In this document: piece by piece, positions 18,106 to 25,723 of the stretch | Numbering within the stretch: position 1 is the stretch's first letter | How the letters are laid out: the number at the start of each line of letters is the position of its first letter | Assembly (NCBI RefSeq): GCF_900106995.1 | Contig: NZ_FNOK01000016.1 | Span: 62,001-126,000 of the forward strand | Direction of reading: 5' to 3' | Source of the DNA: Saccharopolyspora shandongensis | GTDB lineage: Bacteria; Actinomycetota; Actinomycetes; Mycobacteriales; Pseudonocardiaceae | DNA length: 64,000 nt | Program-made: the position numbers and the translations under genes | The notes under the pieces: model-generated | Seen by the model: the letters and a program-made list of their open reading frames with translations, nothing else | The model's database searches: none | What the model was told of the DNA's origin: nothing

Positions 18106-18741
18106 TCACTTGGTGATCGGCGTGTTCCACAACGTCACGATGCTGACGCCGATCTCGGCCAGCAGCTTGCGGGTCAGCGGCAGGCTGATGCCGAGCACGC
18201 TCGACGGGTCGCCGTCGACGCCTTCGATGAACCAGCCGCCGAAGCCTTCGAGCGTGAACCCGCCCGCCACGTGCAGCGGCTCGCCGGTCGCCAGGTAGGC
18301 GTCGAGCTCGGCGTCGGTGGGTGTGCCGAACCGCACGGTGGTGCTCAGGTGCCCCTGCGTGCGCGCGCTGACCTCGCCGTCCTGCAGCCGGACGACGGCG
18401 TGCCCGGTCAGCAGCTGCCCGTCGTTCCCGGCGTTGTGCGCCCACCGCTTCGCGGCGGCCTCGCGGGTGCCGGGCTTGCCGACGATCTCGCCGTCCGCCA
18501 TCAGCAGCATCGAGTCGCACCCGACGATCACGGCGTCCGGTTGGGCCGCGGCGATGTCGGCGACCACGGCCTCGGCCTTCGCCTGCGCCAGCGCGGTGAC
18601 CAGCGCGGCCGGGCTGGGGTCGGGCAGGGCGGCGGCGACCGCGTCCTCGTCGACGCCGGAGACCTGCACCAGCGGCTCGATCCCGGCGGAGCGGAGCACG
18701 GACAGGCGGGCGGGCGATGCAGAGGCAAGCACGAAGCGCAC
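18106..18741 (-). CDS. maf: Maf-family nucleotide pyrophosphatase
   Basis: A 211-residue house-cleaning enzyme that hydrolyses non-canonical or methylated NTPs (dTTP/UTP or m7GTP type). It begins with the Maf signature LASASPARLSVLRSAGI at residues 5-21. The central GCDSMLLMADGEIVGKPGT block supplies the catalytic Asp and Lys, and EGFGGWFIEGVDGDPSSV is the late family motif. The subfamily cannot be decided by eye. Its distance to birA parallels mycobacterial gene order. Confidence 0.92.
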   Translation of the reverse strand: MRFVLASASPARLSVLRSAGIEPLVQVSGVDEDAVAAALPDPSPAALVTALAQAKAEAVVADIAAAQPDAVIVGCDSMLLMADGEIVGKPGTREAAAKRWAHNAGNDGQLLTGHAVVRLQDGEVSARTQGHLSTTVRFGTPTDAELDAYLATGEPLHVAGGFTLEGFGGWFIEGVDGDPSSVLGISLPLTRKLLAEIGVSIVTLWNTPITK

Positions 18742-18747
18742 GCCCCG

Positions 18748-18753
18748 ATGTTA
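18748..18753 (-). promoter_or_regulatory. -10 element of a leaderless promoter
   Basis: Leftward TAACAT ends 6 nt before the maf GTG at 18741; the sequence between, CGGGGC, offers no spaced ribosome site. Confidence 0.6.
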
Positions 18754-18794
18754 GTGCCGCGCCGCGACGCGTCGGCCCCGCGTCCGGGGGCGCT

Positions 18795-18816
18795 GGCGAT
18801 TTCGCGCGAAATCGCC
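18795..18816. repeat. 22-bp perfect palindrome
   Basis: GGCGATTTCGC followed by its exact complement. A slightly degenerate copy lies at 47525-47542. Both are in gaps behind or between genes. Confidence 0.6.
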
Positions 18817-18875
18817 GCCTGCCAGCGAGGCGGAACGTGATCGAATCGTCTACATAGGACTATGGGTGGTGTGCC

Positions 18876-18920
18876 GGGGCCGTGGGGCTTGGCATGGCGG
18901 CCCGGAAGCCCCACGGCCCC
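18876..18920. terminator. Hairpin terminator of the Xaa-Pro peptidase gene
   Basis: A perfect 15-bp stem, GGGGCCGTGGGGCTT with its complement at 18906-18920, and a 15-nt loop, just beyond the stop at 18927. Confidence 0.75.
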
Positions 18921-18926
18921 GTCAGG

Positions 18927-20825
18927 TCAGTCGCGGTTGAGCTGGACCTCCGGCCGCGCCGGGACGCGGTCCGGGCGGACCTGCGGCGGCTTGTTCGCCG
19001 CCGCGTCGACTCTGGCGGAGGTCACGGCCGGCAGGCCGCCGACGACCGGCAGGGTCACCGAGGTCTGCGCCAGGTCCAGCCCGATCTGGCCGGGCTGCCG
19101 GGGCGCGACGATGAACGCGCTGTCCGTGCCGCCGATGATCAGCGCCAGCTGGTGGCCGGCCGGGACCACGTGATCGGTGGTGGCCAGGCGGAACGTCATG
19201 GCGTACCGCTTGCCCGGTTCCAGCGGCCGCTCCGCCGAAAGCGACTCGTGGTTGGCCAGATCGGCCCAGCCGCGCGCGATGATCTCGAAGTCCACGTCGG
19301 TGGTGGTGGCCTCGGTGTCCTTGTAGCAGGCGTCGTCGCCGGGACGGCTCTCGCCCCAGCACGATTCCGTCTGCAGCGTGCGGATTCCCTCGCCCTGGCC
19401 CAGGTAGTCCCGGGTGGTCGCGGGGCCGTAGTCGACGAGCATCGCGGACAGGTGCGCCGTCGGCGTGCTCGGCACCGCCGTCACGGTGACCGACCCGGTC
19501 CCGGCCAGGCGCAGGTCGCCGCTGAGCGGGGCGGTGCTGAACAGCGTGCGAGCGGGCGACTGCTGATCGGGCCGGGCGGCCCAGTCGTACTCGTCCAACG
19601 AGGGATCGTCGGTGAACGACGCCGTCCCGCCGGGCGCAGGTTCCGTGCCGAGCCCGTCCTCGCGCGGGTGCAGCGTCGTGGCCTGCGCCTGCTCGCCGGA
19701 CCAGCCCGGCTCGTCGGCCCAGGTGTCGGGGGCGCGTTCGATGCTGGCGGCCGGTTCCTCGGTGATCCCGTTGTCGATGCCGAGCAGCCAGCGGTCGAAC
19801 CAGCGGTGCAGGGTGTCGACCCACTCGGCGCGGCGGAAGTCGAACGGGTCGACGTGCCCGGTCTGGCTCAGCCACAGCTTGCGCGGCACGTCCTTGGCGG
19901 CCAGCGCGTCCCACCATGGCCCGAACTGAACGGTCTTGACGTTCAGGTCGCCGAGGCCGTGCACGGCGAAGACGCTCGCGGTGACCCGGTCCGCGGTCGG
20001 CACGTAGTCCCGCTCGGTCCACAGTGGAGTCGCATCGCCGTTGGTCGGGGCGCCGGCGACCAGTTCCTGCTTGACCTGGTGGCAGTCGGGGCGGCCGCCT
20101 TCCTCGACGTTCTGGGCGAGGCCGACCGGGTCGAACCCGAAGGACACGCCGTCGGAGCGGTAGTAGTCGTACCAGGAGCTGATCGCGCCGATCGGGACGA
20201 TGGTGCGCAGGCCCTCGACCCCGGTGGCGGCGACGCCGTTGGCGATCGTGCCGTCGTAGGACTTGCCGATCATGCCGACGTCGCCGGTGGACCAGCCGGC
20301 GCCGACCGGGTTCCCGCCGGTCGCCGCGTCGAAGCCGGTCGCGCGGCCGTTCAGCCAGTCGATCACGGCCTTCGCGGAGGTGATGTCCGACGGCCCGCCG
20401 ACGTCCACGCAGCCCTCGGAGCGGTTGGTGCCCGCGAGGTCGACGAGCACGGTCGCGTATCCGCGCGGCACGAAGTAGTTGTCGTAGAACAGCGGGAAGC
20501 CGAGCGGCCGCCCCTGGTCGTCGTAGGTCTTGAACTCGTTCTCGTTGCCCCGGCCGCAGCACGAGTAGTACGGGCTGGCGTCCATGATCACCGGCACCGG
20601 CTGATCGGTCCCGGCCGGCCGCGCGATGTCGGCGGCGACCCGGTCGATCACACCGTCACCGTCGCCGTCCAGCCCGGTCTCGACCCACACGGTCTCCCGC
20701 ACGGGCTCGGCCGCGAAGACGGGCTGGCTCCGCCCGTCGCGCACCTGCTCCGCGACGGCGACCGGTGCGGCACCGGCCAGCACCAACGCCGCGCACGGCA
20801 ACGCCCACCAGCGAATTCTCCCCAC
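18927..20825 (-). CDS. Secreted Xaa-Pro dipeptidyl-peptidase (CocE/NonD, S15)
   Basis: A 632-residue exported hydrolase. The N-terminal signal peptide is visible (RIRWWALPCAALVLAGAAPVAVA). The S15 alpha/beta-hydrolase core has the nucleophile in IGKSYDGTIANG, preceded by a Trp-Tyr-rich substrate region, and the C-terminal jelly-roll (about 400-620) is typical of X-Pro dipeptidyl peptidases that remove N-terminal Xaa-Pro pairs. GTG at 20825 was chosen because GGAGG lies 7 nt upstream; the GTG at 20834 would sit on that site. A TAGGCT hexamer about 40 nt upstream could be its -10. Confidence 0.9.
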   Translation of the reverse strand: MGRIRWWALPCAALVLAGAAPVAVAEQVRDGRSQPVFAAEPVRETVWVETGLDGDGDGVIDRVAADIARPAGTDQPVPVIMDASPYYSCCGRGNENEFKTYDDQGRPLGFPLFYDNYFVPRGYATVLVDLAGTNRSEGCVDVGGPSDITSAKAVIDWLNGRATGFDAATGGNPVGAGWSTGDVGMIGKSYDGTIANGVAATGVEGLRTIVPIGAISSWYDYYRSDGVSFGFDPVGLAQNVEEGGRPDCHQVKQELVAGAPTNGDATPLWTERDYVPTADRVTASVFAVHGLGDLNVKTVQFGPWWDALAAKDVPRKLWLSQTGHVDPFDFRRAEWVDTLHRWFDRWLLGIDNGITEEPAASIERAPDTWADEPGWSGEQAQATTLHPREDGLGTEPAPGGTASFTDDPSLDEYDWAARPDQQSPARTLFSTAPLSGDLRLAGTGSVTVTAVPSTPTAHLSAMLVDYGPATTRDYLGQGEGIRTLQTESCWGESRPGDDACYKDTEATTTDVDFEIIARGWADLANHESLSAERPLEPGKRYAMTFRLATTDHVVPAGHQLALIIGGTDSAFIVAPRQPGQIGLDLAQTSVTLPVVGGLPAVTSARVDAAANKPPQVRPDRVPARPEVQLNRD

Positions 20826-21017
20826 AGCGTCCACCTCCGAGAAGATCTCGAGGGCGAAGCCTAGGGTCCAAGATCAATCCTGGGCACAGCCGAAAGTGGG
20901 GAGCGCCTCACCGGCGCTCGACGGATCCCAAGATCGAATCTGCGGCAGAAACCGGGGAATCGCCCGCGCCTCGCGCCGAAGCAGATCGGCCATCGTCGGG
21001 TCGGTCCAGTTGCGGCT

Positions 21018-21023
21018 TAGGCT
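21018..21023 (+). promoter_or_regulatory. -10 element of a leaderless promoter
   Basis: TAGGCT ends 6 nt before the birA GTG at 21030. Confidence 0.6.
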
Positions 21024-21029
21024 GACGTC

Positions 21030-21857
21030 GTGGGTGTTCCGGTTTTGTTGGACGGTCCGCGGTTGCGGGCCAGGTTGGTAGACGACGGGCCTTATGCCGC
21101 GCTGGACGTGGTGGTGAGCACCGGGTCGACCAACACCGATCTGATGGCCGCCGCCGGGCGCGGTGCCGCCGATCGGACCGTGCTCATCGCTGAGGAGCAG
21201 CTGTCCGGGCGCGGGCGGATGAATCGGCAGTGGACCTCGCCGCGCGGGCACGGGCTGTTCGTCAGCGTGCTGCTGCGCCCCGAGGTGCCGCCTACCGCGA
21301 TCAGCTGGTTGCCGCTGATCGCGGGGGTCGCCCTGGCCGAGACTGTCGAGCGCACGACCGGCGTGCGCGCCACGCTGAAGTGGCCGAACGACCTGCTGCT
21401 CGGCGACGGCGACGAGTGGTCGAAGGGCGCCGGGATCCTGGGTGAGGCGGTGACCGGGCCCGATGGCGTGGCCATCGTGCTCGGCATGGGCATCAACGTG
21501 TTCCAGAAGCGCGAGGACCTGCCGCGCGGCGCCGGCGGCCTGCCCGCGACGTCGTTGGCGGCCGAGGGCGCGGACGTCGACCGCGAGGAGTTCGCAGTGG
21601 CGTTGCTCACGGCGTTCGCCGAGGTCGACGACCGGTGGCGGGCGGCGGACGGCGACGTGGTGGCGAGCGGCCTGCTGGACCGGTACCGGCGGTTGTGCGG
21701 CACCCTCGGGCAGCAGGTTCGCGTCGAACTCGGCGATGACCAGTTGCGCGGCGTCGCGACCGACATCGACGAGACCGGGCGGATCGTCGTCCGCACGCCC
21801 GACGGCCGGACCACCGCGGTGTCCGCGGGTGACGTGGTCCACCTGCGACGGGCGTGA
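21030..21857 (+). CDS. birA: Biotin-[acetyl-CoA-carboxylase] ligase
   Basis: A 275-residue biotin protein ligase that makes biotinyl-5'-AMP and transfers biotin to carboxylase carrier proteins. The adenylate-binding loop is GRGRMNRQW near residue 58, followed by KWPNDLLLGD near 114-123 and the GMGINV motif near 151. The N-terminal winged helix of E. coli BirA is missing, so this is a group I, non-repressor ligase. Linkage to acyl-CoA-type genes downstream is consistent but not diagnostic. Confidence 0.95.
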   Translation: MGVPVLLDGPRLRARLVDDGPYAALDVVVSTGSTNTDLMAAAGRGAADRTVLIAEEQLSGRGRMNRQWTSPRGHGLFVSVLLRPEVPPTAISWLPLIAGVALAETVERTTGVRATLKWPNDLLLGDGDEWSKGAGILGEAVTGPDGVAIVLGMGINVFQKREDLPRGAGGLPATSLAAEGADVDREEFAVALLTAFAEVDDRWRAADGDVVASGLLDRYRRLCGTLGQQVRVELGDDQLRGVATDIDETGRIVVRTPDGRTTAVSAGDVVHLRRA

Positions 21858-21932
21858 CCGGCGGTCGCGTGACCGGACGGACCCAGCCGGTAACGTGATC
21901 GGCGACCTGCGAAGAGGCTGAGGAGGGATCCG

Positions 21933-22454
21933 GTGGCCTACCCAGACGGCCTGCTCGGCGCGGACGAGCACGTGGTCGTGCACAAGCACCCGCACTGGAA
22001 GATGCTGATCGTCCCGGTGCTGGTGCTGTTCGTGGTGGTCGGCGGGGGTTCCTACCTGGCGGCGCTGGCCGCCCCCACCGACTGGCACGTGCCGGTCTGG
22101 ATCGGGCTCGCCGTCGTCGGCGCGGTCCTCGTCGTCTGGTTCACGCTCTCCCCGCTGGTGCGCTGGCGGACCACGCACTTCGTGGTCACCACGCACCGGC
22201 TGATGGTGCGCGAGGGCGTGTTCACCCGCAGCGGCATCGACATCCCGATGTCCCGGATCAACTCGGTGCGGTTCCGGCACGGCCTGCTGGACCGGATACT
22301 CGGCTGCGGCACCCTGGTCGTCGAATCCGCCTCGGACGAGCCGCTGGAGTTCGACGACATCCCGCAGGTGGAGCGGGTGCACACCTTGCTGTACCGCGAG
22401 GTCAACGACGACCCGCGGGACGACCGGGACTACCGCGCCAGGGAGGGCTACTGA
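21933..22454 (+). CDS. PH-domain (bPH2) membrane protein
   Basis: A 173-residue protein with two adjacent membrane helices (about 24-45 and 54-76) followed by a bacterial PH-like domain containing FVVTTHRLMVREGVFTR and DIPMSRINSVRF. GTG follows GAGGAGGG at 6 nt. The stop overlaps the HMG-CoA lyase start as TGATG. A similar protein lies beside birA in mycobacteria. Function unknown; a scaffold at the membrane is the usual guess. Confidence 0.85.
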   Translation: MAYPDGLLGADEHVVVHKHPHWKMLIVPVLVLFVVVGGGSYLAALAAPTDWHVPVWIGLAVVGAVLVVWFTLSPLVRWRTTHFVVTTHRLMVREGVFTRSGIDIPMSRINSVRFRHGLLDRILGCGTLVVESASDEPLEFDDIPQVERVHTLLYREVNDDPRDDRDYRAREGY

Positions 22455-23422
22455 TGGGGCCGCGTGAACTGGGACTGCCGATGCAGGTGGCCTCGCCGGA
22501 ACCGGGCGAGCTGCCGGCCGAGGTGACGATCTGGGAGGTTGGCGCCCGCGACGGGCTGCAGAACGAGAAGGAGGTCGTCCCGCTCGACGTCAAGCTGGAG
22601 TTCCTGCAGCGGATGGCCGACGCGGGGCTGGGCGTGCTGGAGGCCACCAGCTTCGTCCGCCCGGAGTGGGTGCCGCAGCTGGCCGACGCCGCCGAGCTGC
22701 TGGCGGGCCTGCAGCAGGTGCCGGGCGTGCGGTACCCCGTGCTGGTGCCGAACTCGCGGGGCCTGGACCGGGCGCTGGAGTCGGGCGTGCGGGACATCGC
22801 GATCTTCGCGGCGGCGACCGAGACGTTCACCCGGCGCAACCTCAACCGCGGCCTGGACGAGCAGTTCGCGATGTTCGACCCGGTGGTGCAGCGCGCGGTC
22901 GGCGAGGGCCTGGCGGTGCGCGGCTACGTCTCGATGTGCTTCGGCGACCCGTGGGAGGGCGCCGTGCCGGTCGAGCAGGTCGTCGCGGTGGGCAAGCGGT
23001 TGCTGGAGATGGGCTGCTGGCAGCTGTCGCTCGGCGACACCATCGGCGTGGCGACGCCCGGGCACGTCGAGTCGCTGCTGCGCGCGTTCGTCGCGGCCGG
23101 GATCGGTGTGGACCGGCTCGCGGTGCACTTCCACGACACCTACGGCCAGGCGCTCGCCAACACCTACGCGGCGCTCCGGAACGGCGTGTCCACAGTGGAT
23201 TCCTCGGCCGGTGGGCTGGGCGGCTGCCCGTACGCCAAGTCGGCCACCGGCAACCTCGCCACCGAGGACCTGGTGTGGATGCTCGACGGCCTGGGCCTCA
23301 AGCACGGCGTCGACCTCGGCAAACTGGTGGAGACCAGCGTGTGGATGGCCGAGCGGCTCGGCCGGCCGAGCCCGTCGCGGGTGGTCAAGGCGCTGGGTGC
23401 CGCCGAGGCATCGGGTTCGTGA
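22454..23422 (+). CDS. Hydroxymethylglutaryl-CoA lyase
   Basis: A 322-residue TIM-barrel lyase of the HMGL/DRE family that splits 3-hydroxy-3-methylglutaryl-CoA into acetoacetate and acetyl-CoA in leucine catabolism. Catalytic landmarks are VGARDGLQNEK near residue 32, the metal histidines in HFHDTYGQALAN near 221, and the active-site Cys in GGLGGCPYAKSATGN. It is coupled at both ends: TGATG with the PH gene and GTGA with the CbiZ gene. Confidence 0.93.
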   Translation: MGPRELGLPMQVASPEPGELPAEVTIWEVGARDGLQNEKEVVPLDVKLEFLQRMADAGLGVLEATSFVRPEWVPQLADAAELLAGLQQVPGVRYPVLVPNSRGLDRALESGVRDIAIFAAATETFTRRNLNRGLDEQFAMFDPVVQRAVGEGLAVRGYVSMCFGDPWEGAVPVEQVVAVGKRLLEMGCWQLSLGDTIGVATPGHVESLLRAFVAAGIGVDRLAVHFHDTYGQALANTYAALRNGVSTVDSSAGGLGGCPYAKSATGNLATEDLVWMLDGLGLKHGVDLGKLVETSVWMAERLGRPSPSRVVKALGAAEASGS

Positions 23423-24075
23423 GCGCGCCCTCCGCGGCGCTGCACGTGGTGCGTAGTCGCCCGGTGCTGACCTGGCGCTGCGCTCGGCCGTGGCTGGCGA
23501 TCTCGTCCGCCGCTCGCGGCGGCGGGATCGGCCCGCGGTCGTGGGTGCTGAACGCGACGGTGGTGACCGACTACGACAACCCGGATCCGGCCGCGCACGT
23601 CGACGAGATGGCCGCCGAACTCGGGCTCTCCGGTGACGGCGTCGGGTTGCTCACGGCGGTCGACGTGCGGCACGAGGTGACGGCGGTCGACGGCGGGGTG
23701 CGCGCGAGCGTGACCACCGGGGTGGGCTGCCCGATCTGGGCGGCGGCCCGCGAAGAAGCGGTGACGTCCTGGAAGCCGGGCACGATCAACGCGGTGTGCT
23801 GGTCGCCCGTGCGGCTCAGCGAGGCGGCGCTGGTGAACGCGGTCGCGACGGTCGCGGAGGCCAAGGCGCAAGCCCTGCTGGAATCGGGTGTCGCGGGAAC
23901 CGGCACGGTCACCGACGCGACGGTGGTGCTCTGCCCGGTGGACGGCGAAGCCGAGAGCTACGGCGGCCCGCGCTCCCGCATCGGGGCGGGGCTGGCGCGC
24001 GCGGTGCACGCGGCGGTCACGGCGGGCCTGCGCGTCCAGAACCCGCGCCACGGCGAAGATCCCGATTTTGCCTAA
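23419..24075 (+). CDS. cbiZ: Adenosylcobinamide amidohydrolase
   Basis: A 218-residue CbiZ-family enzyme, which hydrolyses the amide bond of adenosylcobinamide to release adenosylcobyric acid for cobamide salvage. The core reads SAARGGGIGPRSWVLNATV then a middle SVTTGVGCPIWA and the C-terminal GTVTDATVVLCP with GGPRSRIGAGLARAV, all family landmarks. GTG at 23419 overlaps the lyase stop (GTGA). The last residues and stop codon (DPDFA, then TAA) are written by the first copy of the palindromic repeat that follows, so the repeat has set the end of the protein. Confidence 0.88.
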   Translation: MSAPSAALHVVRSRPVLTWRCARPWLAISSAARGGGIGPRSWVLNATVVTDYDNPDPAAHVDEMAAELGLSGDGVGLLTAVDVRHEVTAVDGGVRASVTTGVGCPIWAAAREEAVTSWKPGTINAVCWSPVRLSEAALVNAVATVAEAKAQALLESGVAGTGTVTDATVVLCPVDGEAESYGGPRSRIGAGLARAVHAAVTAGLRVQNPRHGEDPDFA

Positions 24076-24194
24076 AATCGGGATCCGCCCTGGCGCCGCG
24101 CCATGCGGTGGGTGACCTTCCGATTTTGCCTAAAATTGGAAACTTCTCTGGTGCCGCATTGTGCGGTGGGTTCCCGATTTTGCCTAAAATTGGG
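24061..24194. repeat. Three-copy palindromic repeat between convergent genes
   Basis: Copies begin at 24062, 24120 and 24174 (spacings 58 and 54). Each has arms CCGATTTT and AAAATCGG or AAAATTGG around GCCT. The first two are followed by a related GCCGC(A/G)..(A/C)TG(C/T)GCGGTGGGT segment, itself a small hairpin. The array lies between the cbiZ and MaoC 3' ends and may terminate both. A fourth copy is at 53596. Confidence 0.75.
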
Positions 24195-24203
24195 CGGTCG
24201 TGA

Positions 24204-24653
24204 TCAGGCCTCGTCGCGGGTGCCGAACATCCCCACGAAGGTGAAGCGCAGGACGCGCTGGTCGCCCCGGTCCGCCGTCCCGGTGATCTCCACCAGGCCC
24301 AGGTTCGGCTTGCTCTGCGACCGGCGCTGGCTGTTGACCTCCATCTTCAGCCGCAGGACGTCGTCGGGGAACACCGGCGCGAGCCAGGCCAGCTCGTTGC
24401 CACCGGGGGAGCCCTGCGAGGTCGAGTCCGCCAACACGTTGTCGACGTAGCCGCGCATCCACAGCGATGCCGTGAACCAGCCCGACGCGCACAGCCCGCC
24501 GAGCACGGAGTCGCGACCCGCTTCCTCGTCGAGGTGGAACGGCTGCGGGTCGAAGCGCTCGGCGAAGGCCAGCATCTCGGCTCGGTCGACCTTCACCTCG
24601 CCGAGGTCGAAAACCCGGCCCGGCGTGAGGTCTTCGTAAGCGATCTTGCCCAT
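24204..24653 (-). CDS. MaoC/hot-dog fold dehydratase
   Basis: A 149-residue single hot-dog domain protein. The MaoC-type hydratase motif appears as FAERFDPQPFHLDEEAG near residue 34, where Asp and His form the (R)-hydratase catalytic pair, followed by LCASGWFTASLWMRG. Such proteins hydrate or dehydrate enoyl-CoA thioesters. A GACGAT hexamer 6 nt upstream of the ATG is a weak leaderless -10 candidate. Confidence 0.88.
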   Translation of the reverse strand: MGKIAYEDLTPGRVFDLGEVKVDRAEMLAFAERFDPQPFHLDEEAGRDSVLGGLCASGWFTASLWMRGYVDNVLADSTSQGSPGGNELAWLAPVFPDDVLRLKMEVNSQRRSQSKPNLGLVEITGTADRGDQRVLRFTFVGMFGTRDEA

Positions 24654-24931
24654 CGCCCCATCGTCGCAGCGGGCCCCGGGAATCCGCGCCGAGGGGTGCT
24701 CGCGGATCGTGATCGGCCTTTCCGGGGCGGATCGGACATTCCGGTGCCGCTGGTCGGCCGGGCGGAAATTCCCGGGGCCGACATGGAACCATCAGCGCAG
24801 CGGCGTGCGTCCAAGTCGCGACGTGCAGTCTGCGGGTCGCCGGCCCGCGGACGACCGCTTTGCCGTTGCCGACCGGATGTGGGCGCCGTGCGCCCGCGAC
24901 GGATCCGCCAGCGAACAGGAGGGGAGCGGCC

Positions 24932-25393
24932 GTGTCGACCGACCACCGTGCCCAGGTAGAAGAGCTGATGGCGGACTACCGGCGAAGTCAGGACCGGCTC
25001 GCCGAGACGCACCGGGACCTGTCCGCGATCGCGGAAACCGCTCGCTCCCAGGACGGCAGCGTGCAGGTCGTGGTCGGCCCGCAGGGCGAGCTGCGCGAGG
25101 TGGTGCTCGCCGACGACGTCTACGAGCGGCAGCGCCCGGCCCAGCTCGCGGCGCTCATCGTGCAGCTGGCCGCCGCGGCGGCGCAGGCCGCGTCGCGCCG
25201 GGCCGCGGACGTGCTCGCCGAGGTGCTGCCCGCCGGTGCCGATCCGGAGCTGCTGCTGGGCGGACACGCCGAGATCCCGGCGGATCCGGCACCGCGCAAC
25301 GAACCGCGGCGCATCGACGACAATGTCGATGAAGACGAGGACTTCTCGGACGCGAGCTGGTTGCGGCAGGGCCCTGCGGGACGGAAGTGGTGA
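24932..25393 (+). CDS. YbaB/EbfC-like protein at ESX toxin locus
   Basis: A 153-residue protein. The first ~100 residues follow the YbaB/EbfC plan: an N-terminal helix, a beta-hairpin (GSVQVVVGPQGELREVVL) and a long C-terminal helix; the tail (about 115-153) is acidic and disordered. GTG at 24932 follows AGGAGGGG at a good distance. Classical YbaB binds nucleoids, but actinobacterial versions often start WXG100 operons as here, and could serve as export adaptors; that role is inference. It leads the operon with the WXG100, toxin and immunity genes. Confidence 0.72.
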   Translation: MSTDHRAQVEELMADYRRSQDRLAETHRDLSAIAETARSQDGSVQVVVGPQGELREVVLADDVYERQRPAQLAALIVQLAAAAAQAASRRAADVLAEVLPAGADPELLLGGHAEIPADPAPRNEPRRIDDNVDEDEDFSDASWLRQGPAGRKW

Positions 25394-25395
25394 CG

Positions 25396-25716
25396 ATGAG
25401 CGGCTTCCGGAGTGACATCGGGCAGCTGACCAAGCACGCAGGCGACTTCGACGGCCTCGCGGGGGAGGCTCGGCGCATCGCCGACACCCTGCGCCAGGCG
25501 CTGGATGCGGCCGGTGACTGCTGGGGCGGCGACGACATCGGCGAGAACTTCGCCCGCACCCACTGCGACCGGGCCGACCAGGCGCTGGACGGTCTCGGCG
25601 CGTTGTCCGGGCAGCTGGGCGAGATGGGCGCGAAGTTCGCCGCGACCGCCGCGACGACGGAGCGGGCCGACACCGGCGGCGCCGAGGAGCTCGGCCGGCT
25701 TGTCGGGCGGGGGTGA
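25396..25716 (+). CDS. WXG100-family (ESAT-6-like) protein
   Basis: A 106-residue four-helix-hairpin type protein with the central turn DCWGGDDIGENF (the W-x-G motif near residue 38) and helices rich in Ala, Asp and Leu on both sides. ATG at 25396 was preferred because GGAAG lies 8 nt upstream; a GTG at 25390 overlapping the preceding stop is possible. It probably pairs with the helical N-terminus of the toxin encoded 7 nt downstream for type VII export. Confidence 0.78.
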   Translation: MSGFRSDIGQLTKHAGDFDGLAGEARRIADTLRQALDAAGDCWGGDDIGENFARTHCDRADQALDGLGALSGQLGEMGAKFAATAATTERADTGGAEELGRLVGRG

Positions 25717-25723
25717 CCTGCGG

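Noticed and set aside
18882-20864. 660-residue open frame opposite the Xaa-Pro peptidase
   Set aside because: Shadow of a gene with an exact signal peptide and active-site motif.
24061-24194. CRISPR array
   Set aside because: Only three units with unequal spacing and no unique spacers; the spacers themselves are related to each other, and no cas gene is near.
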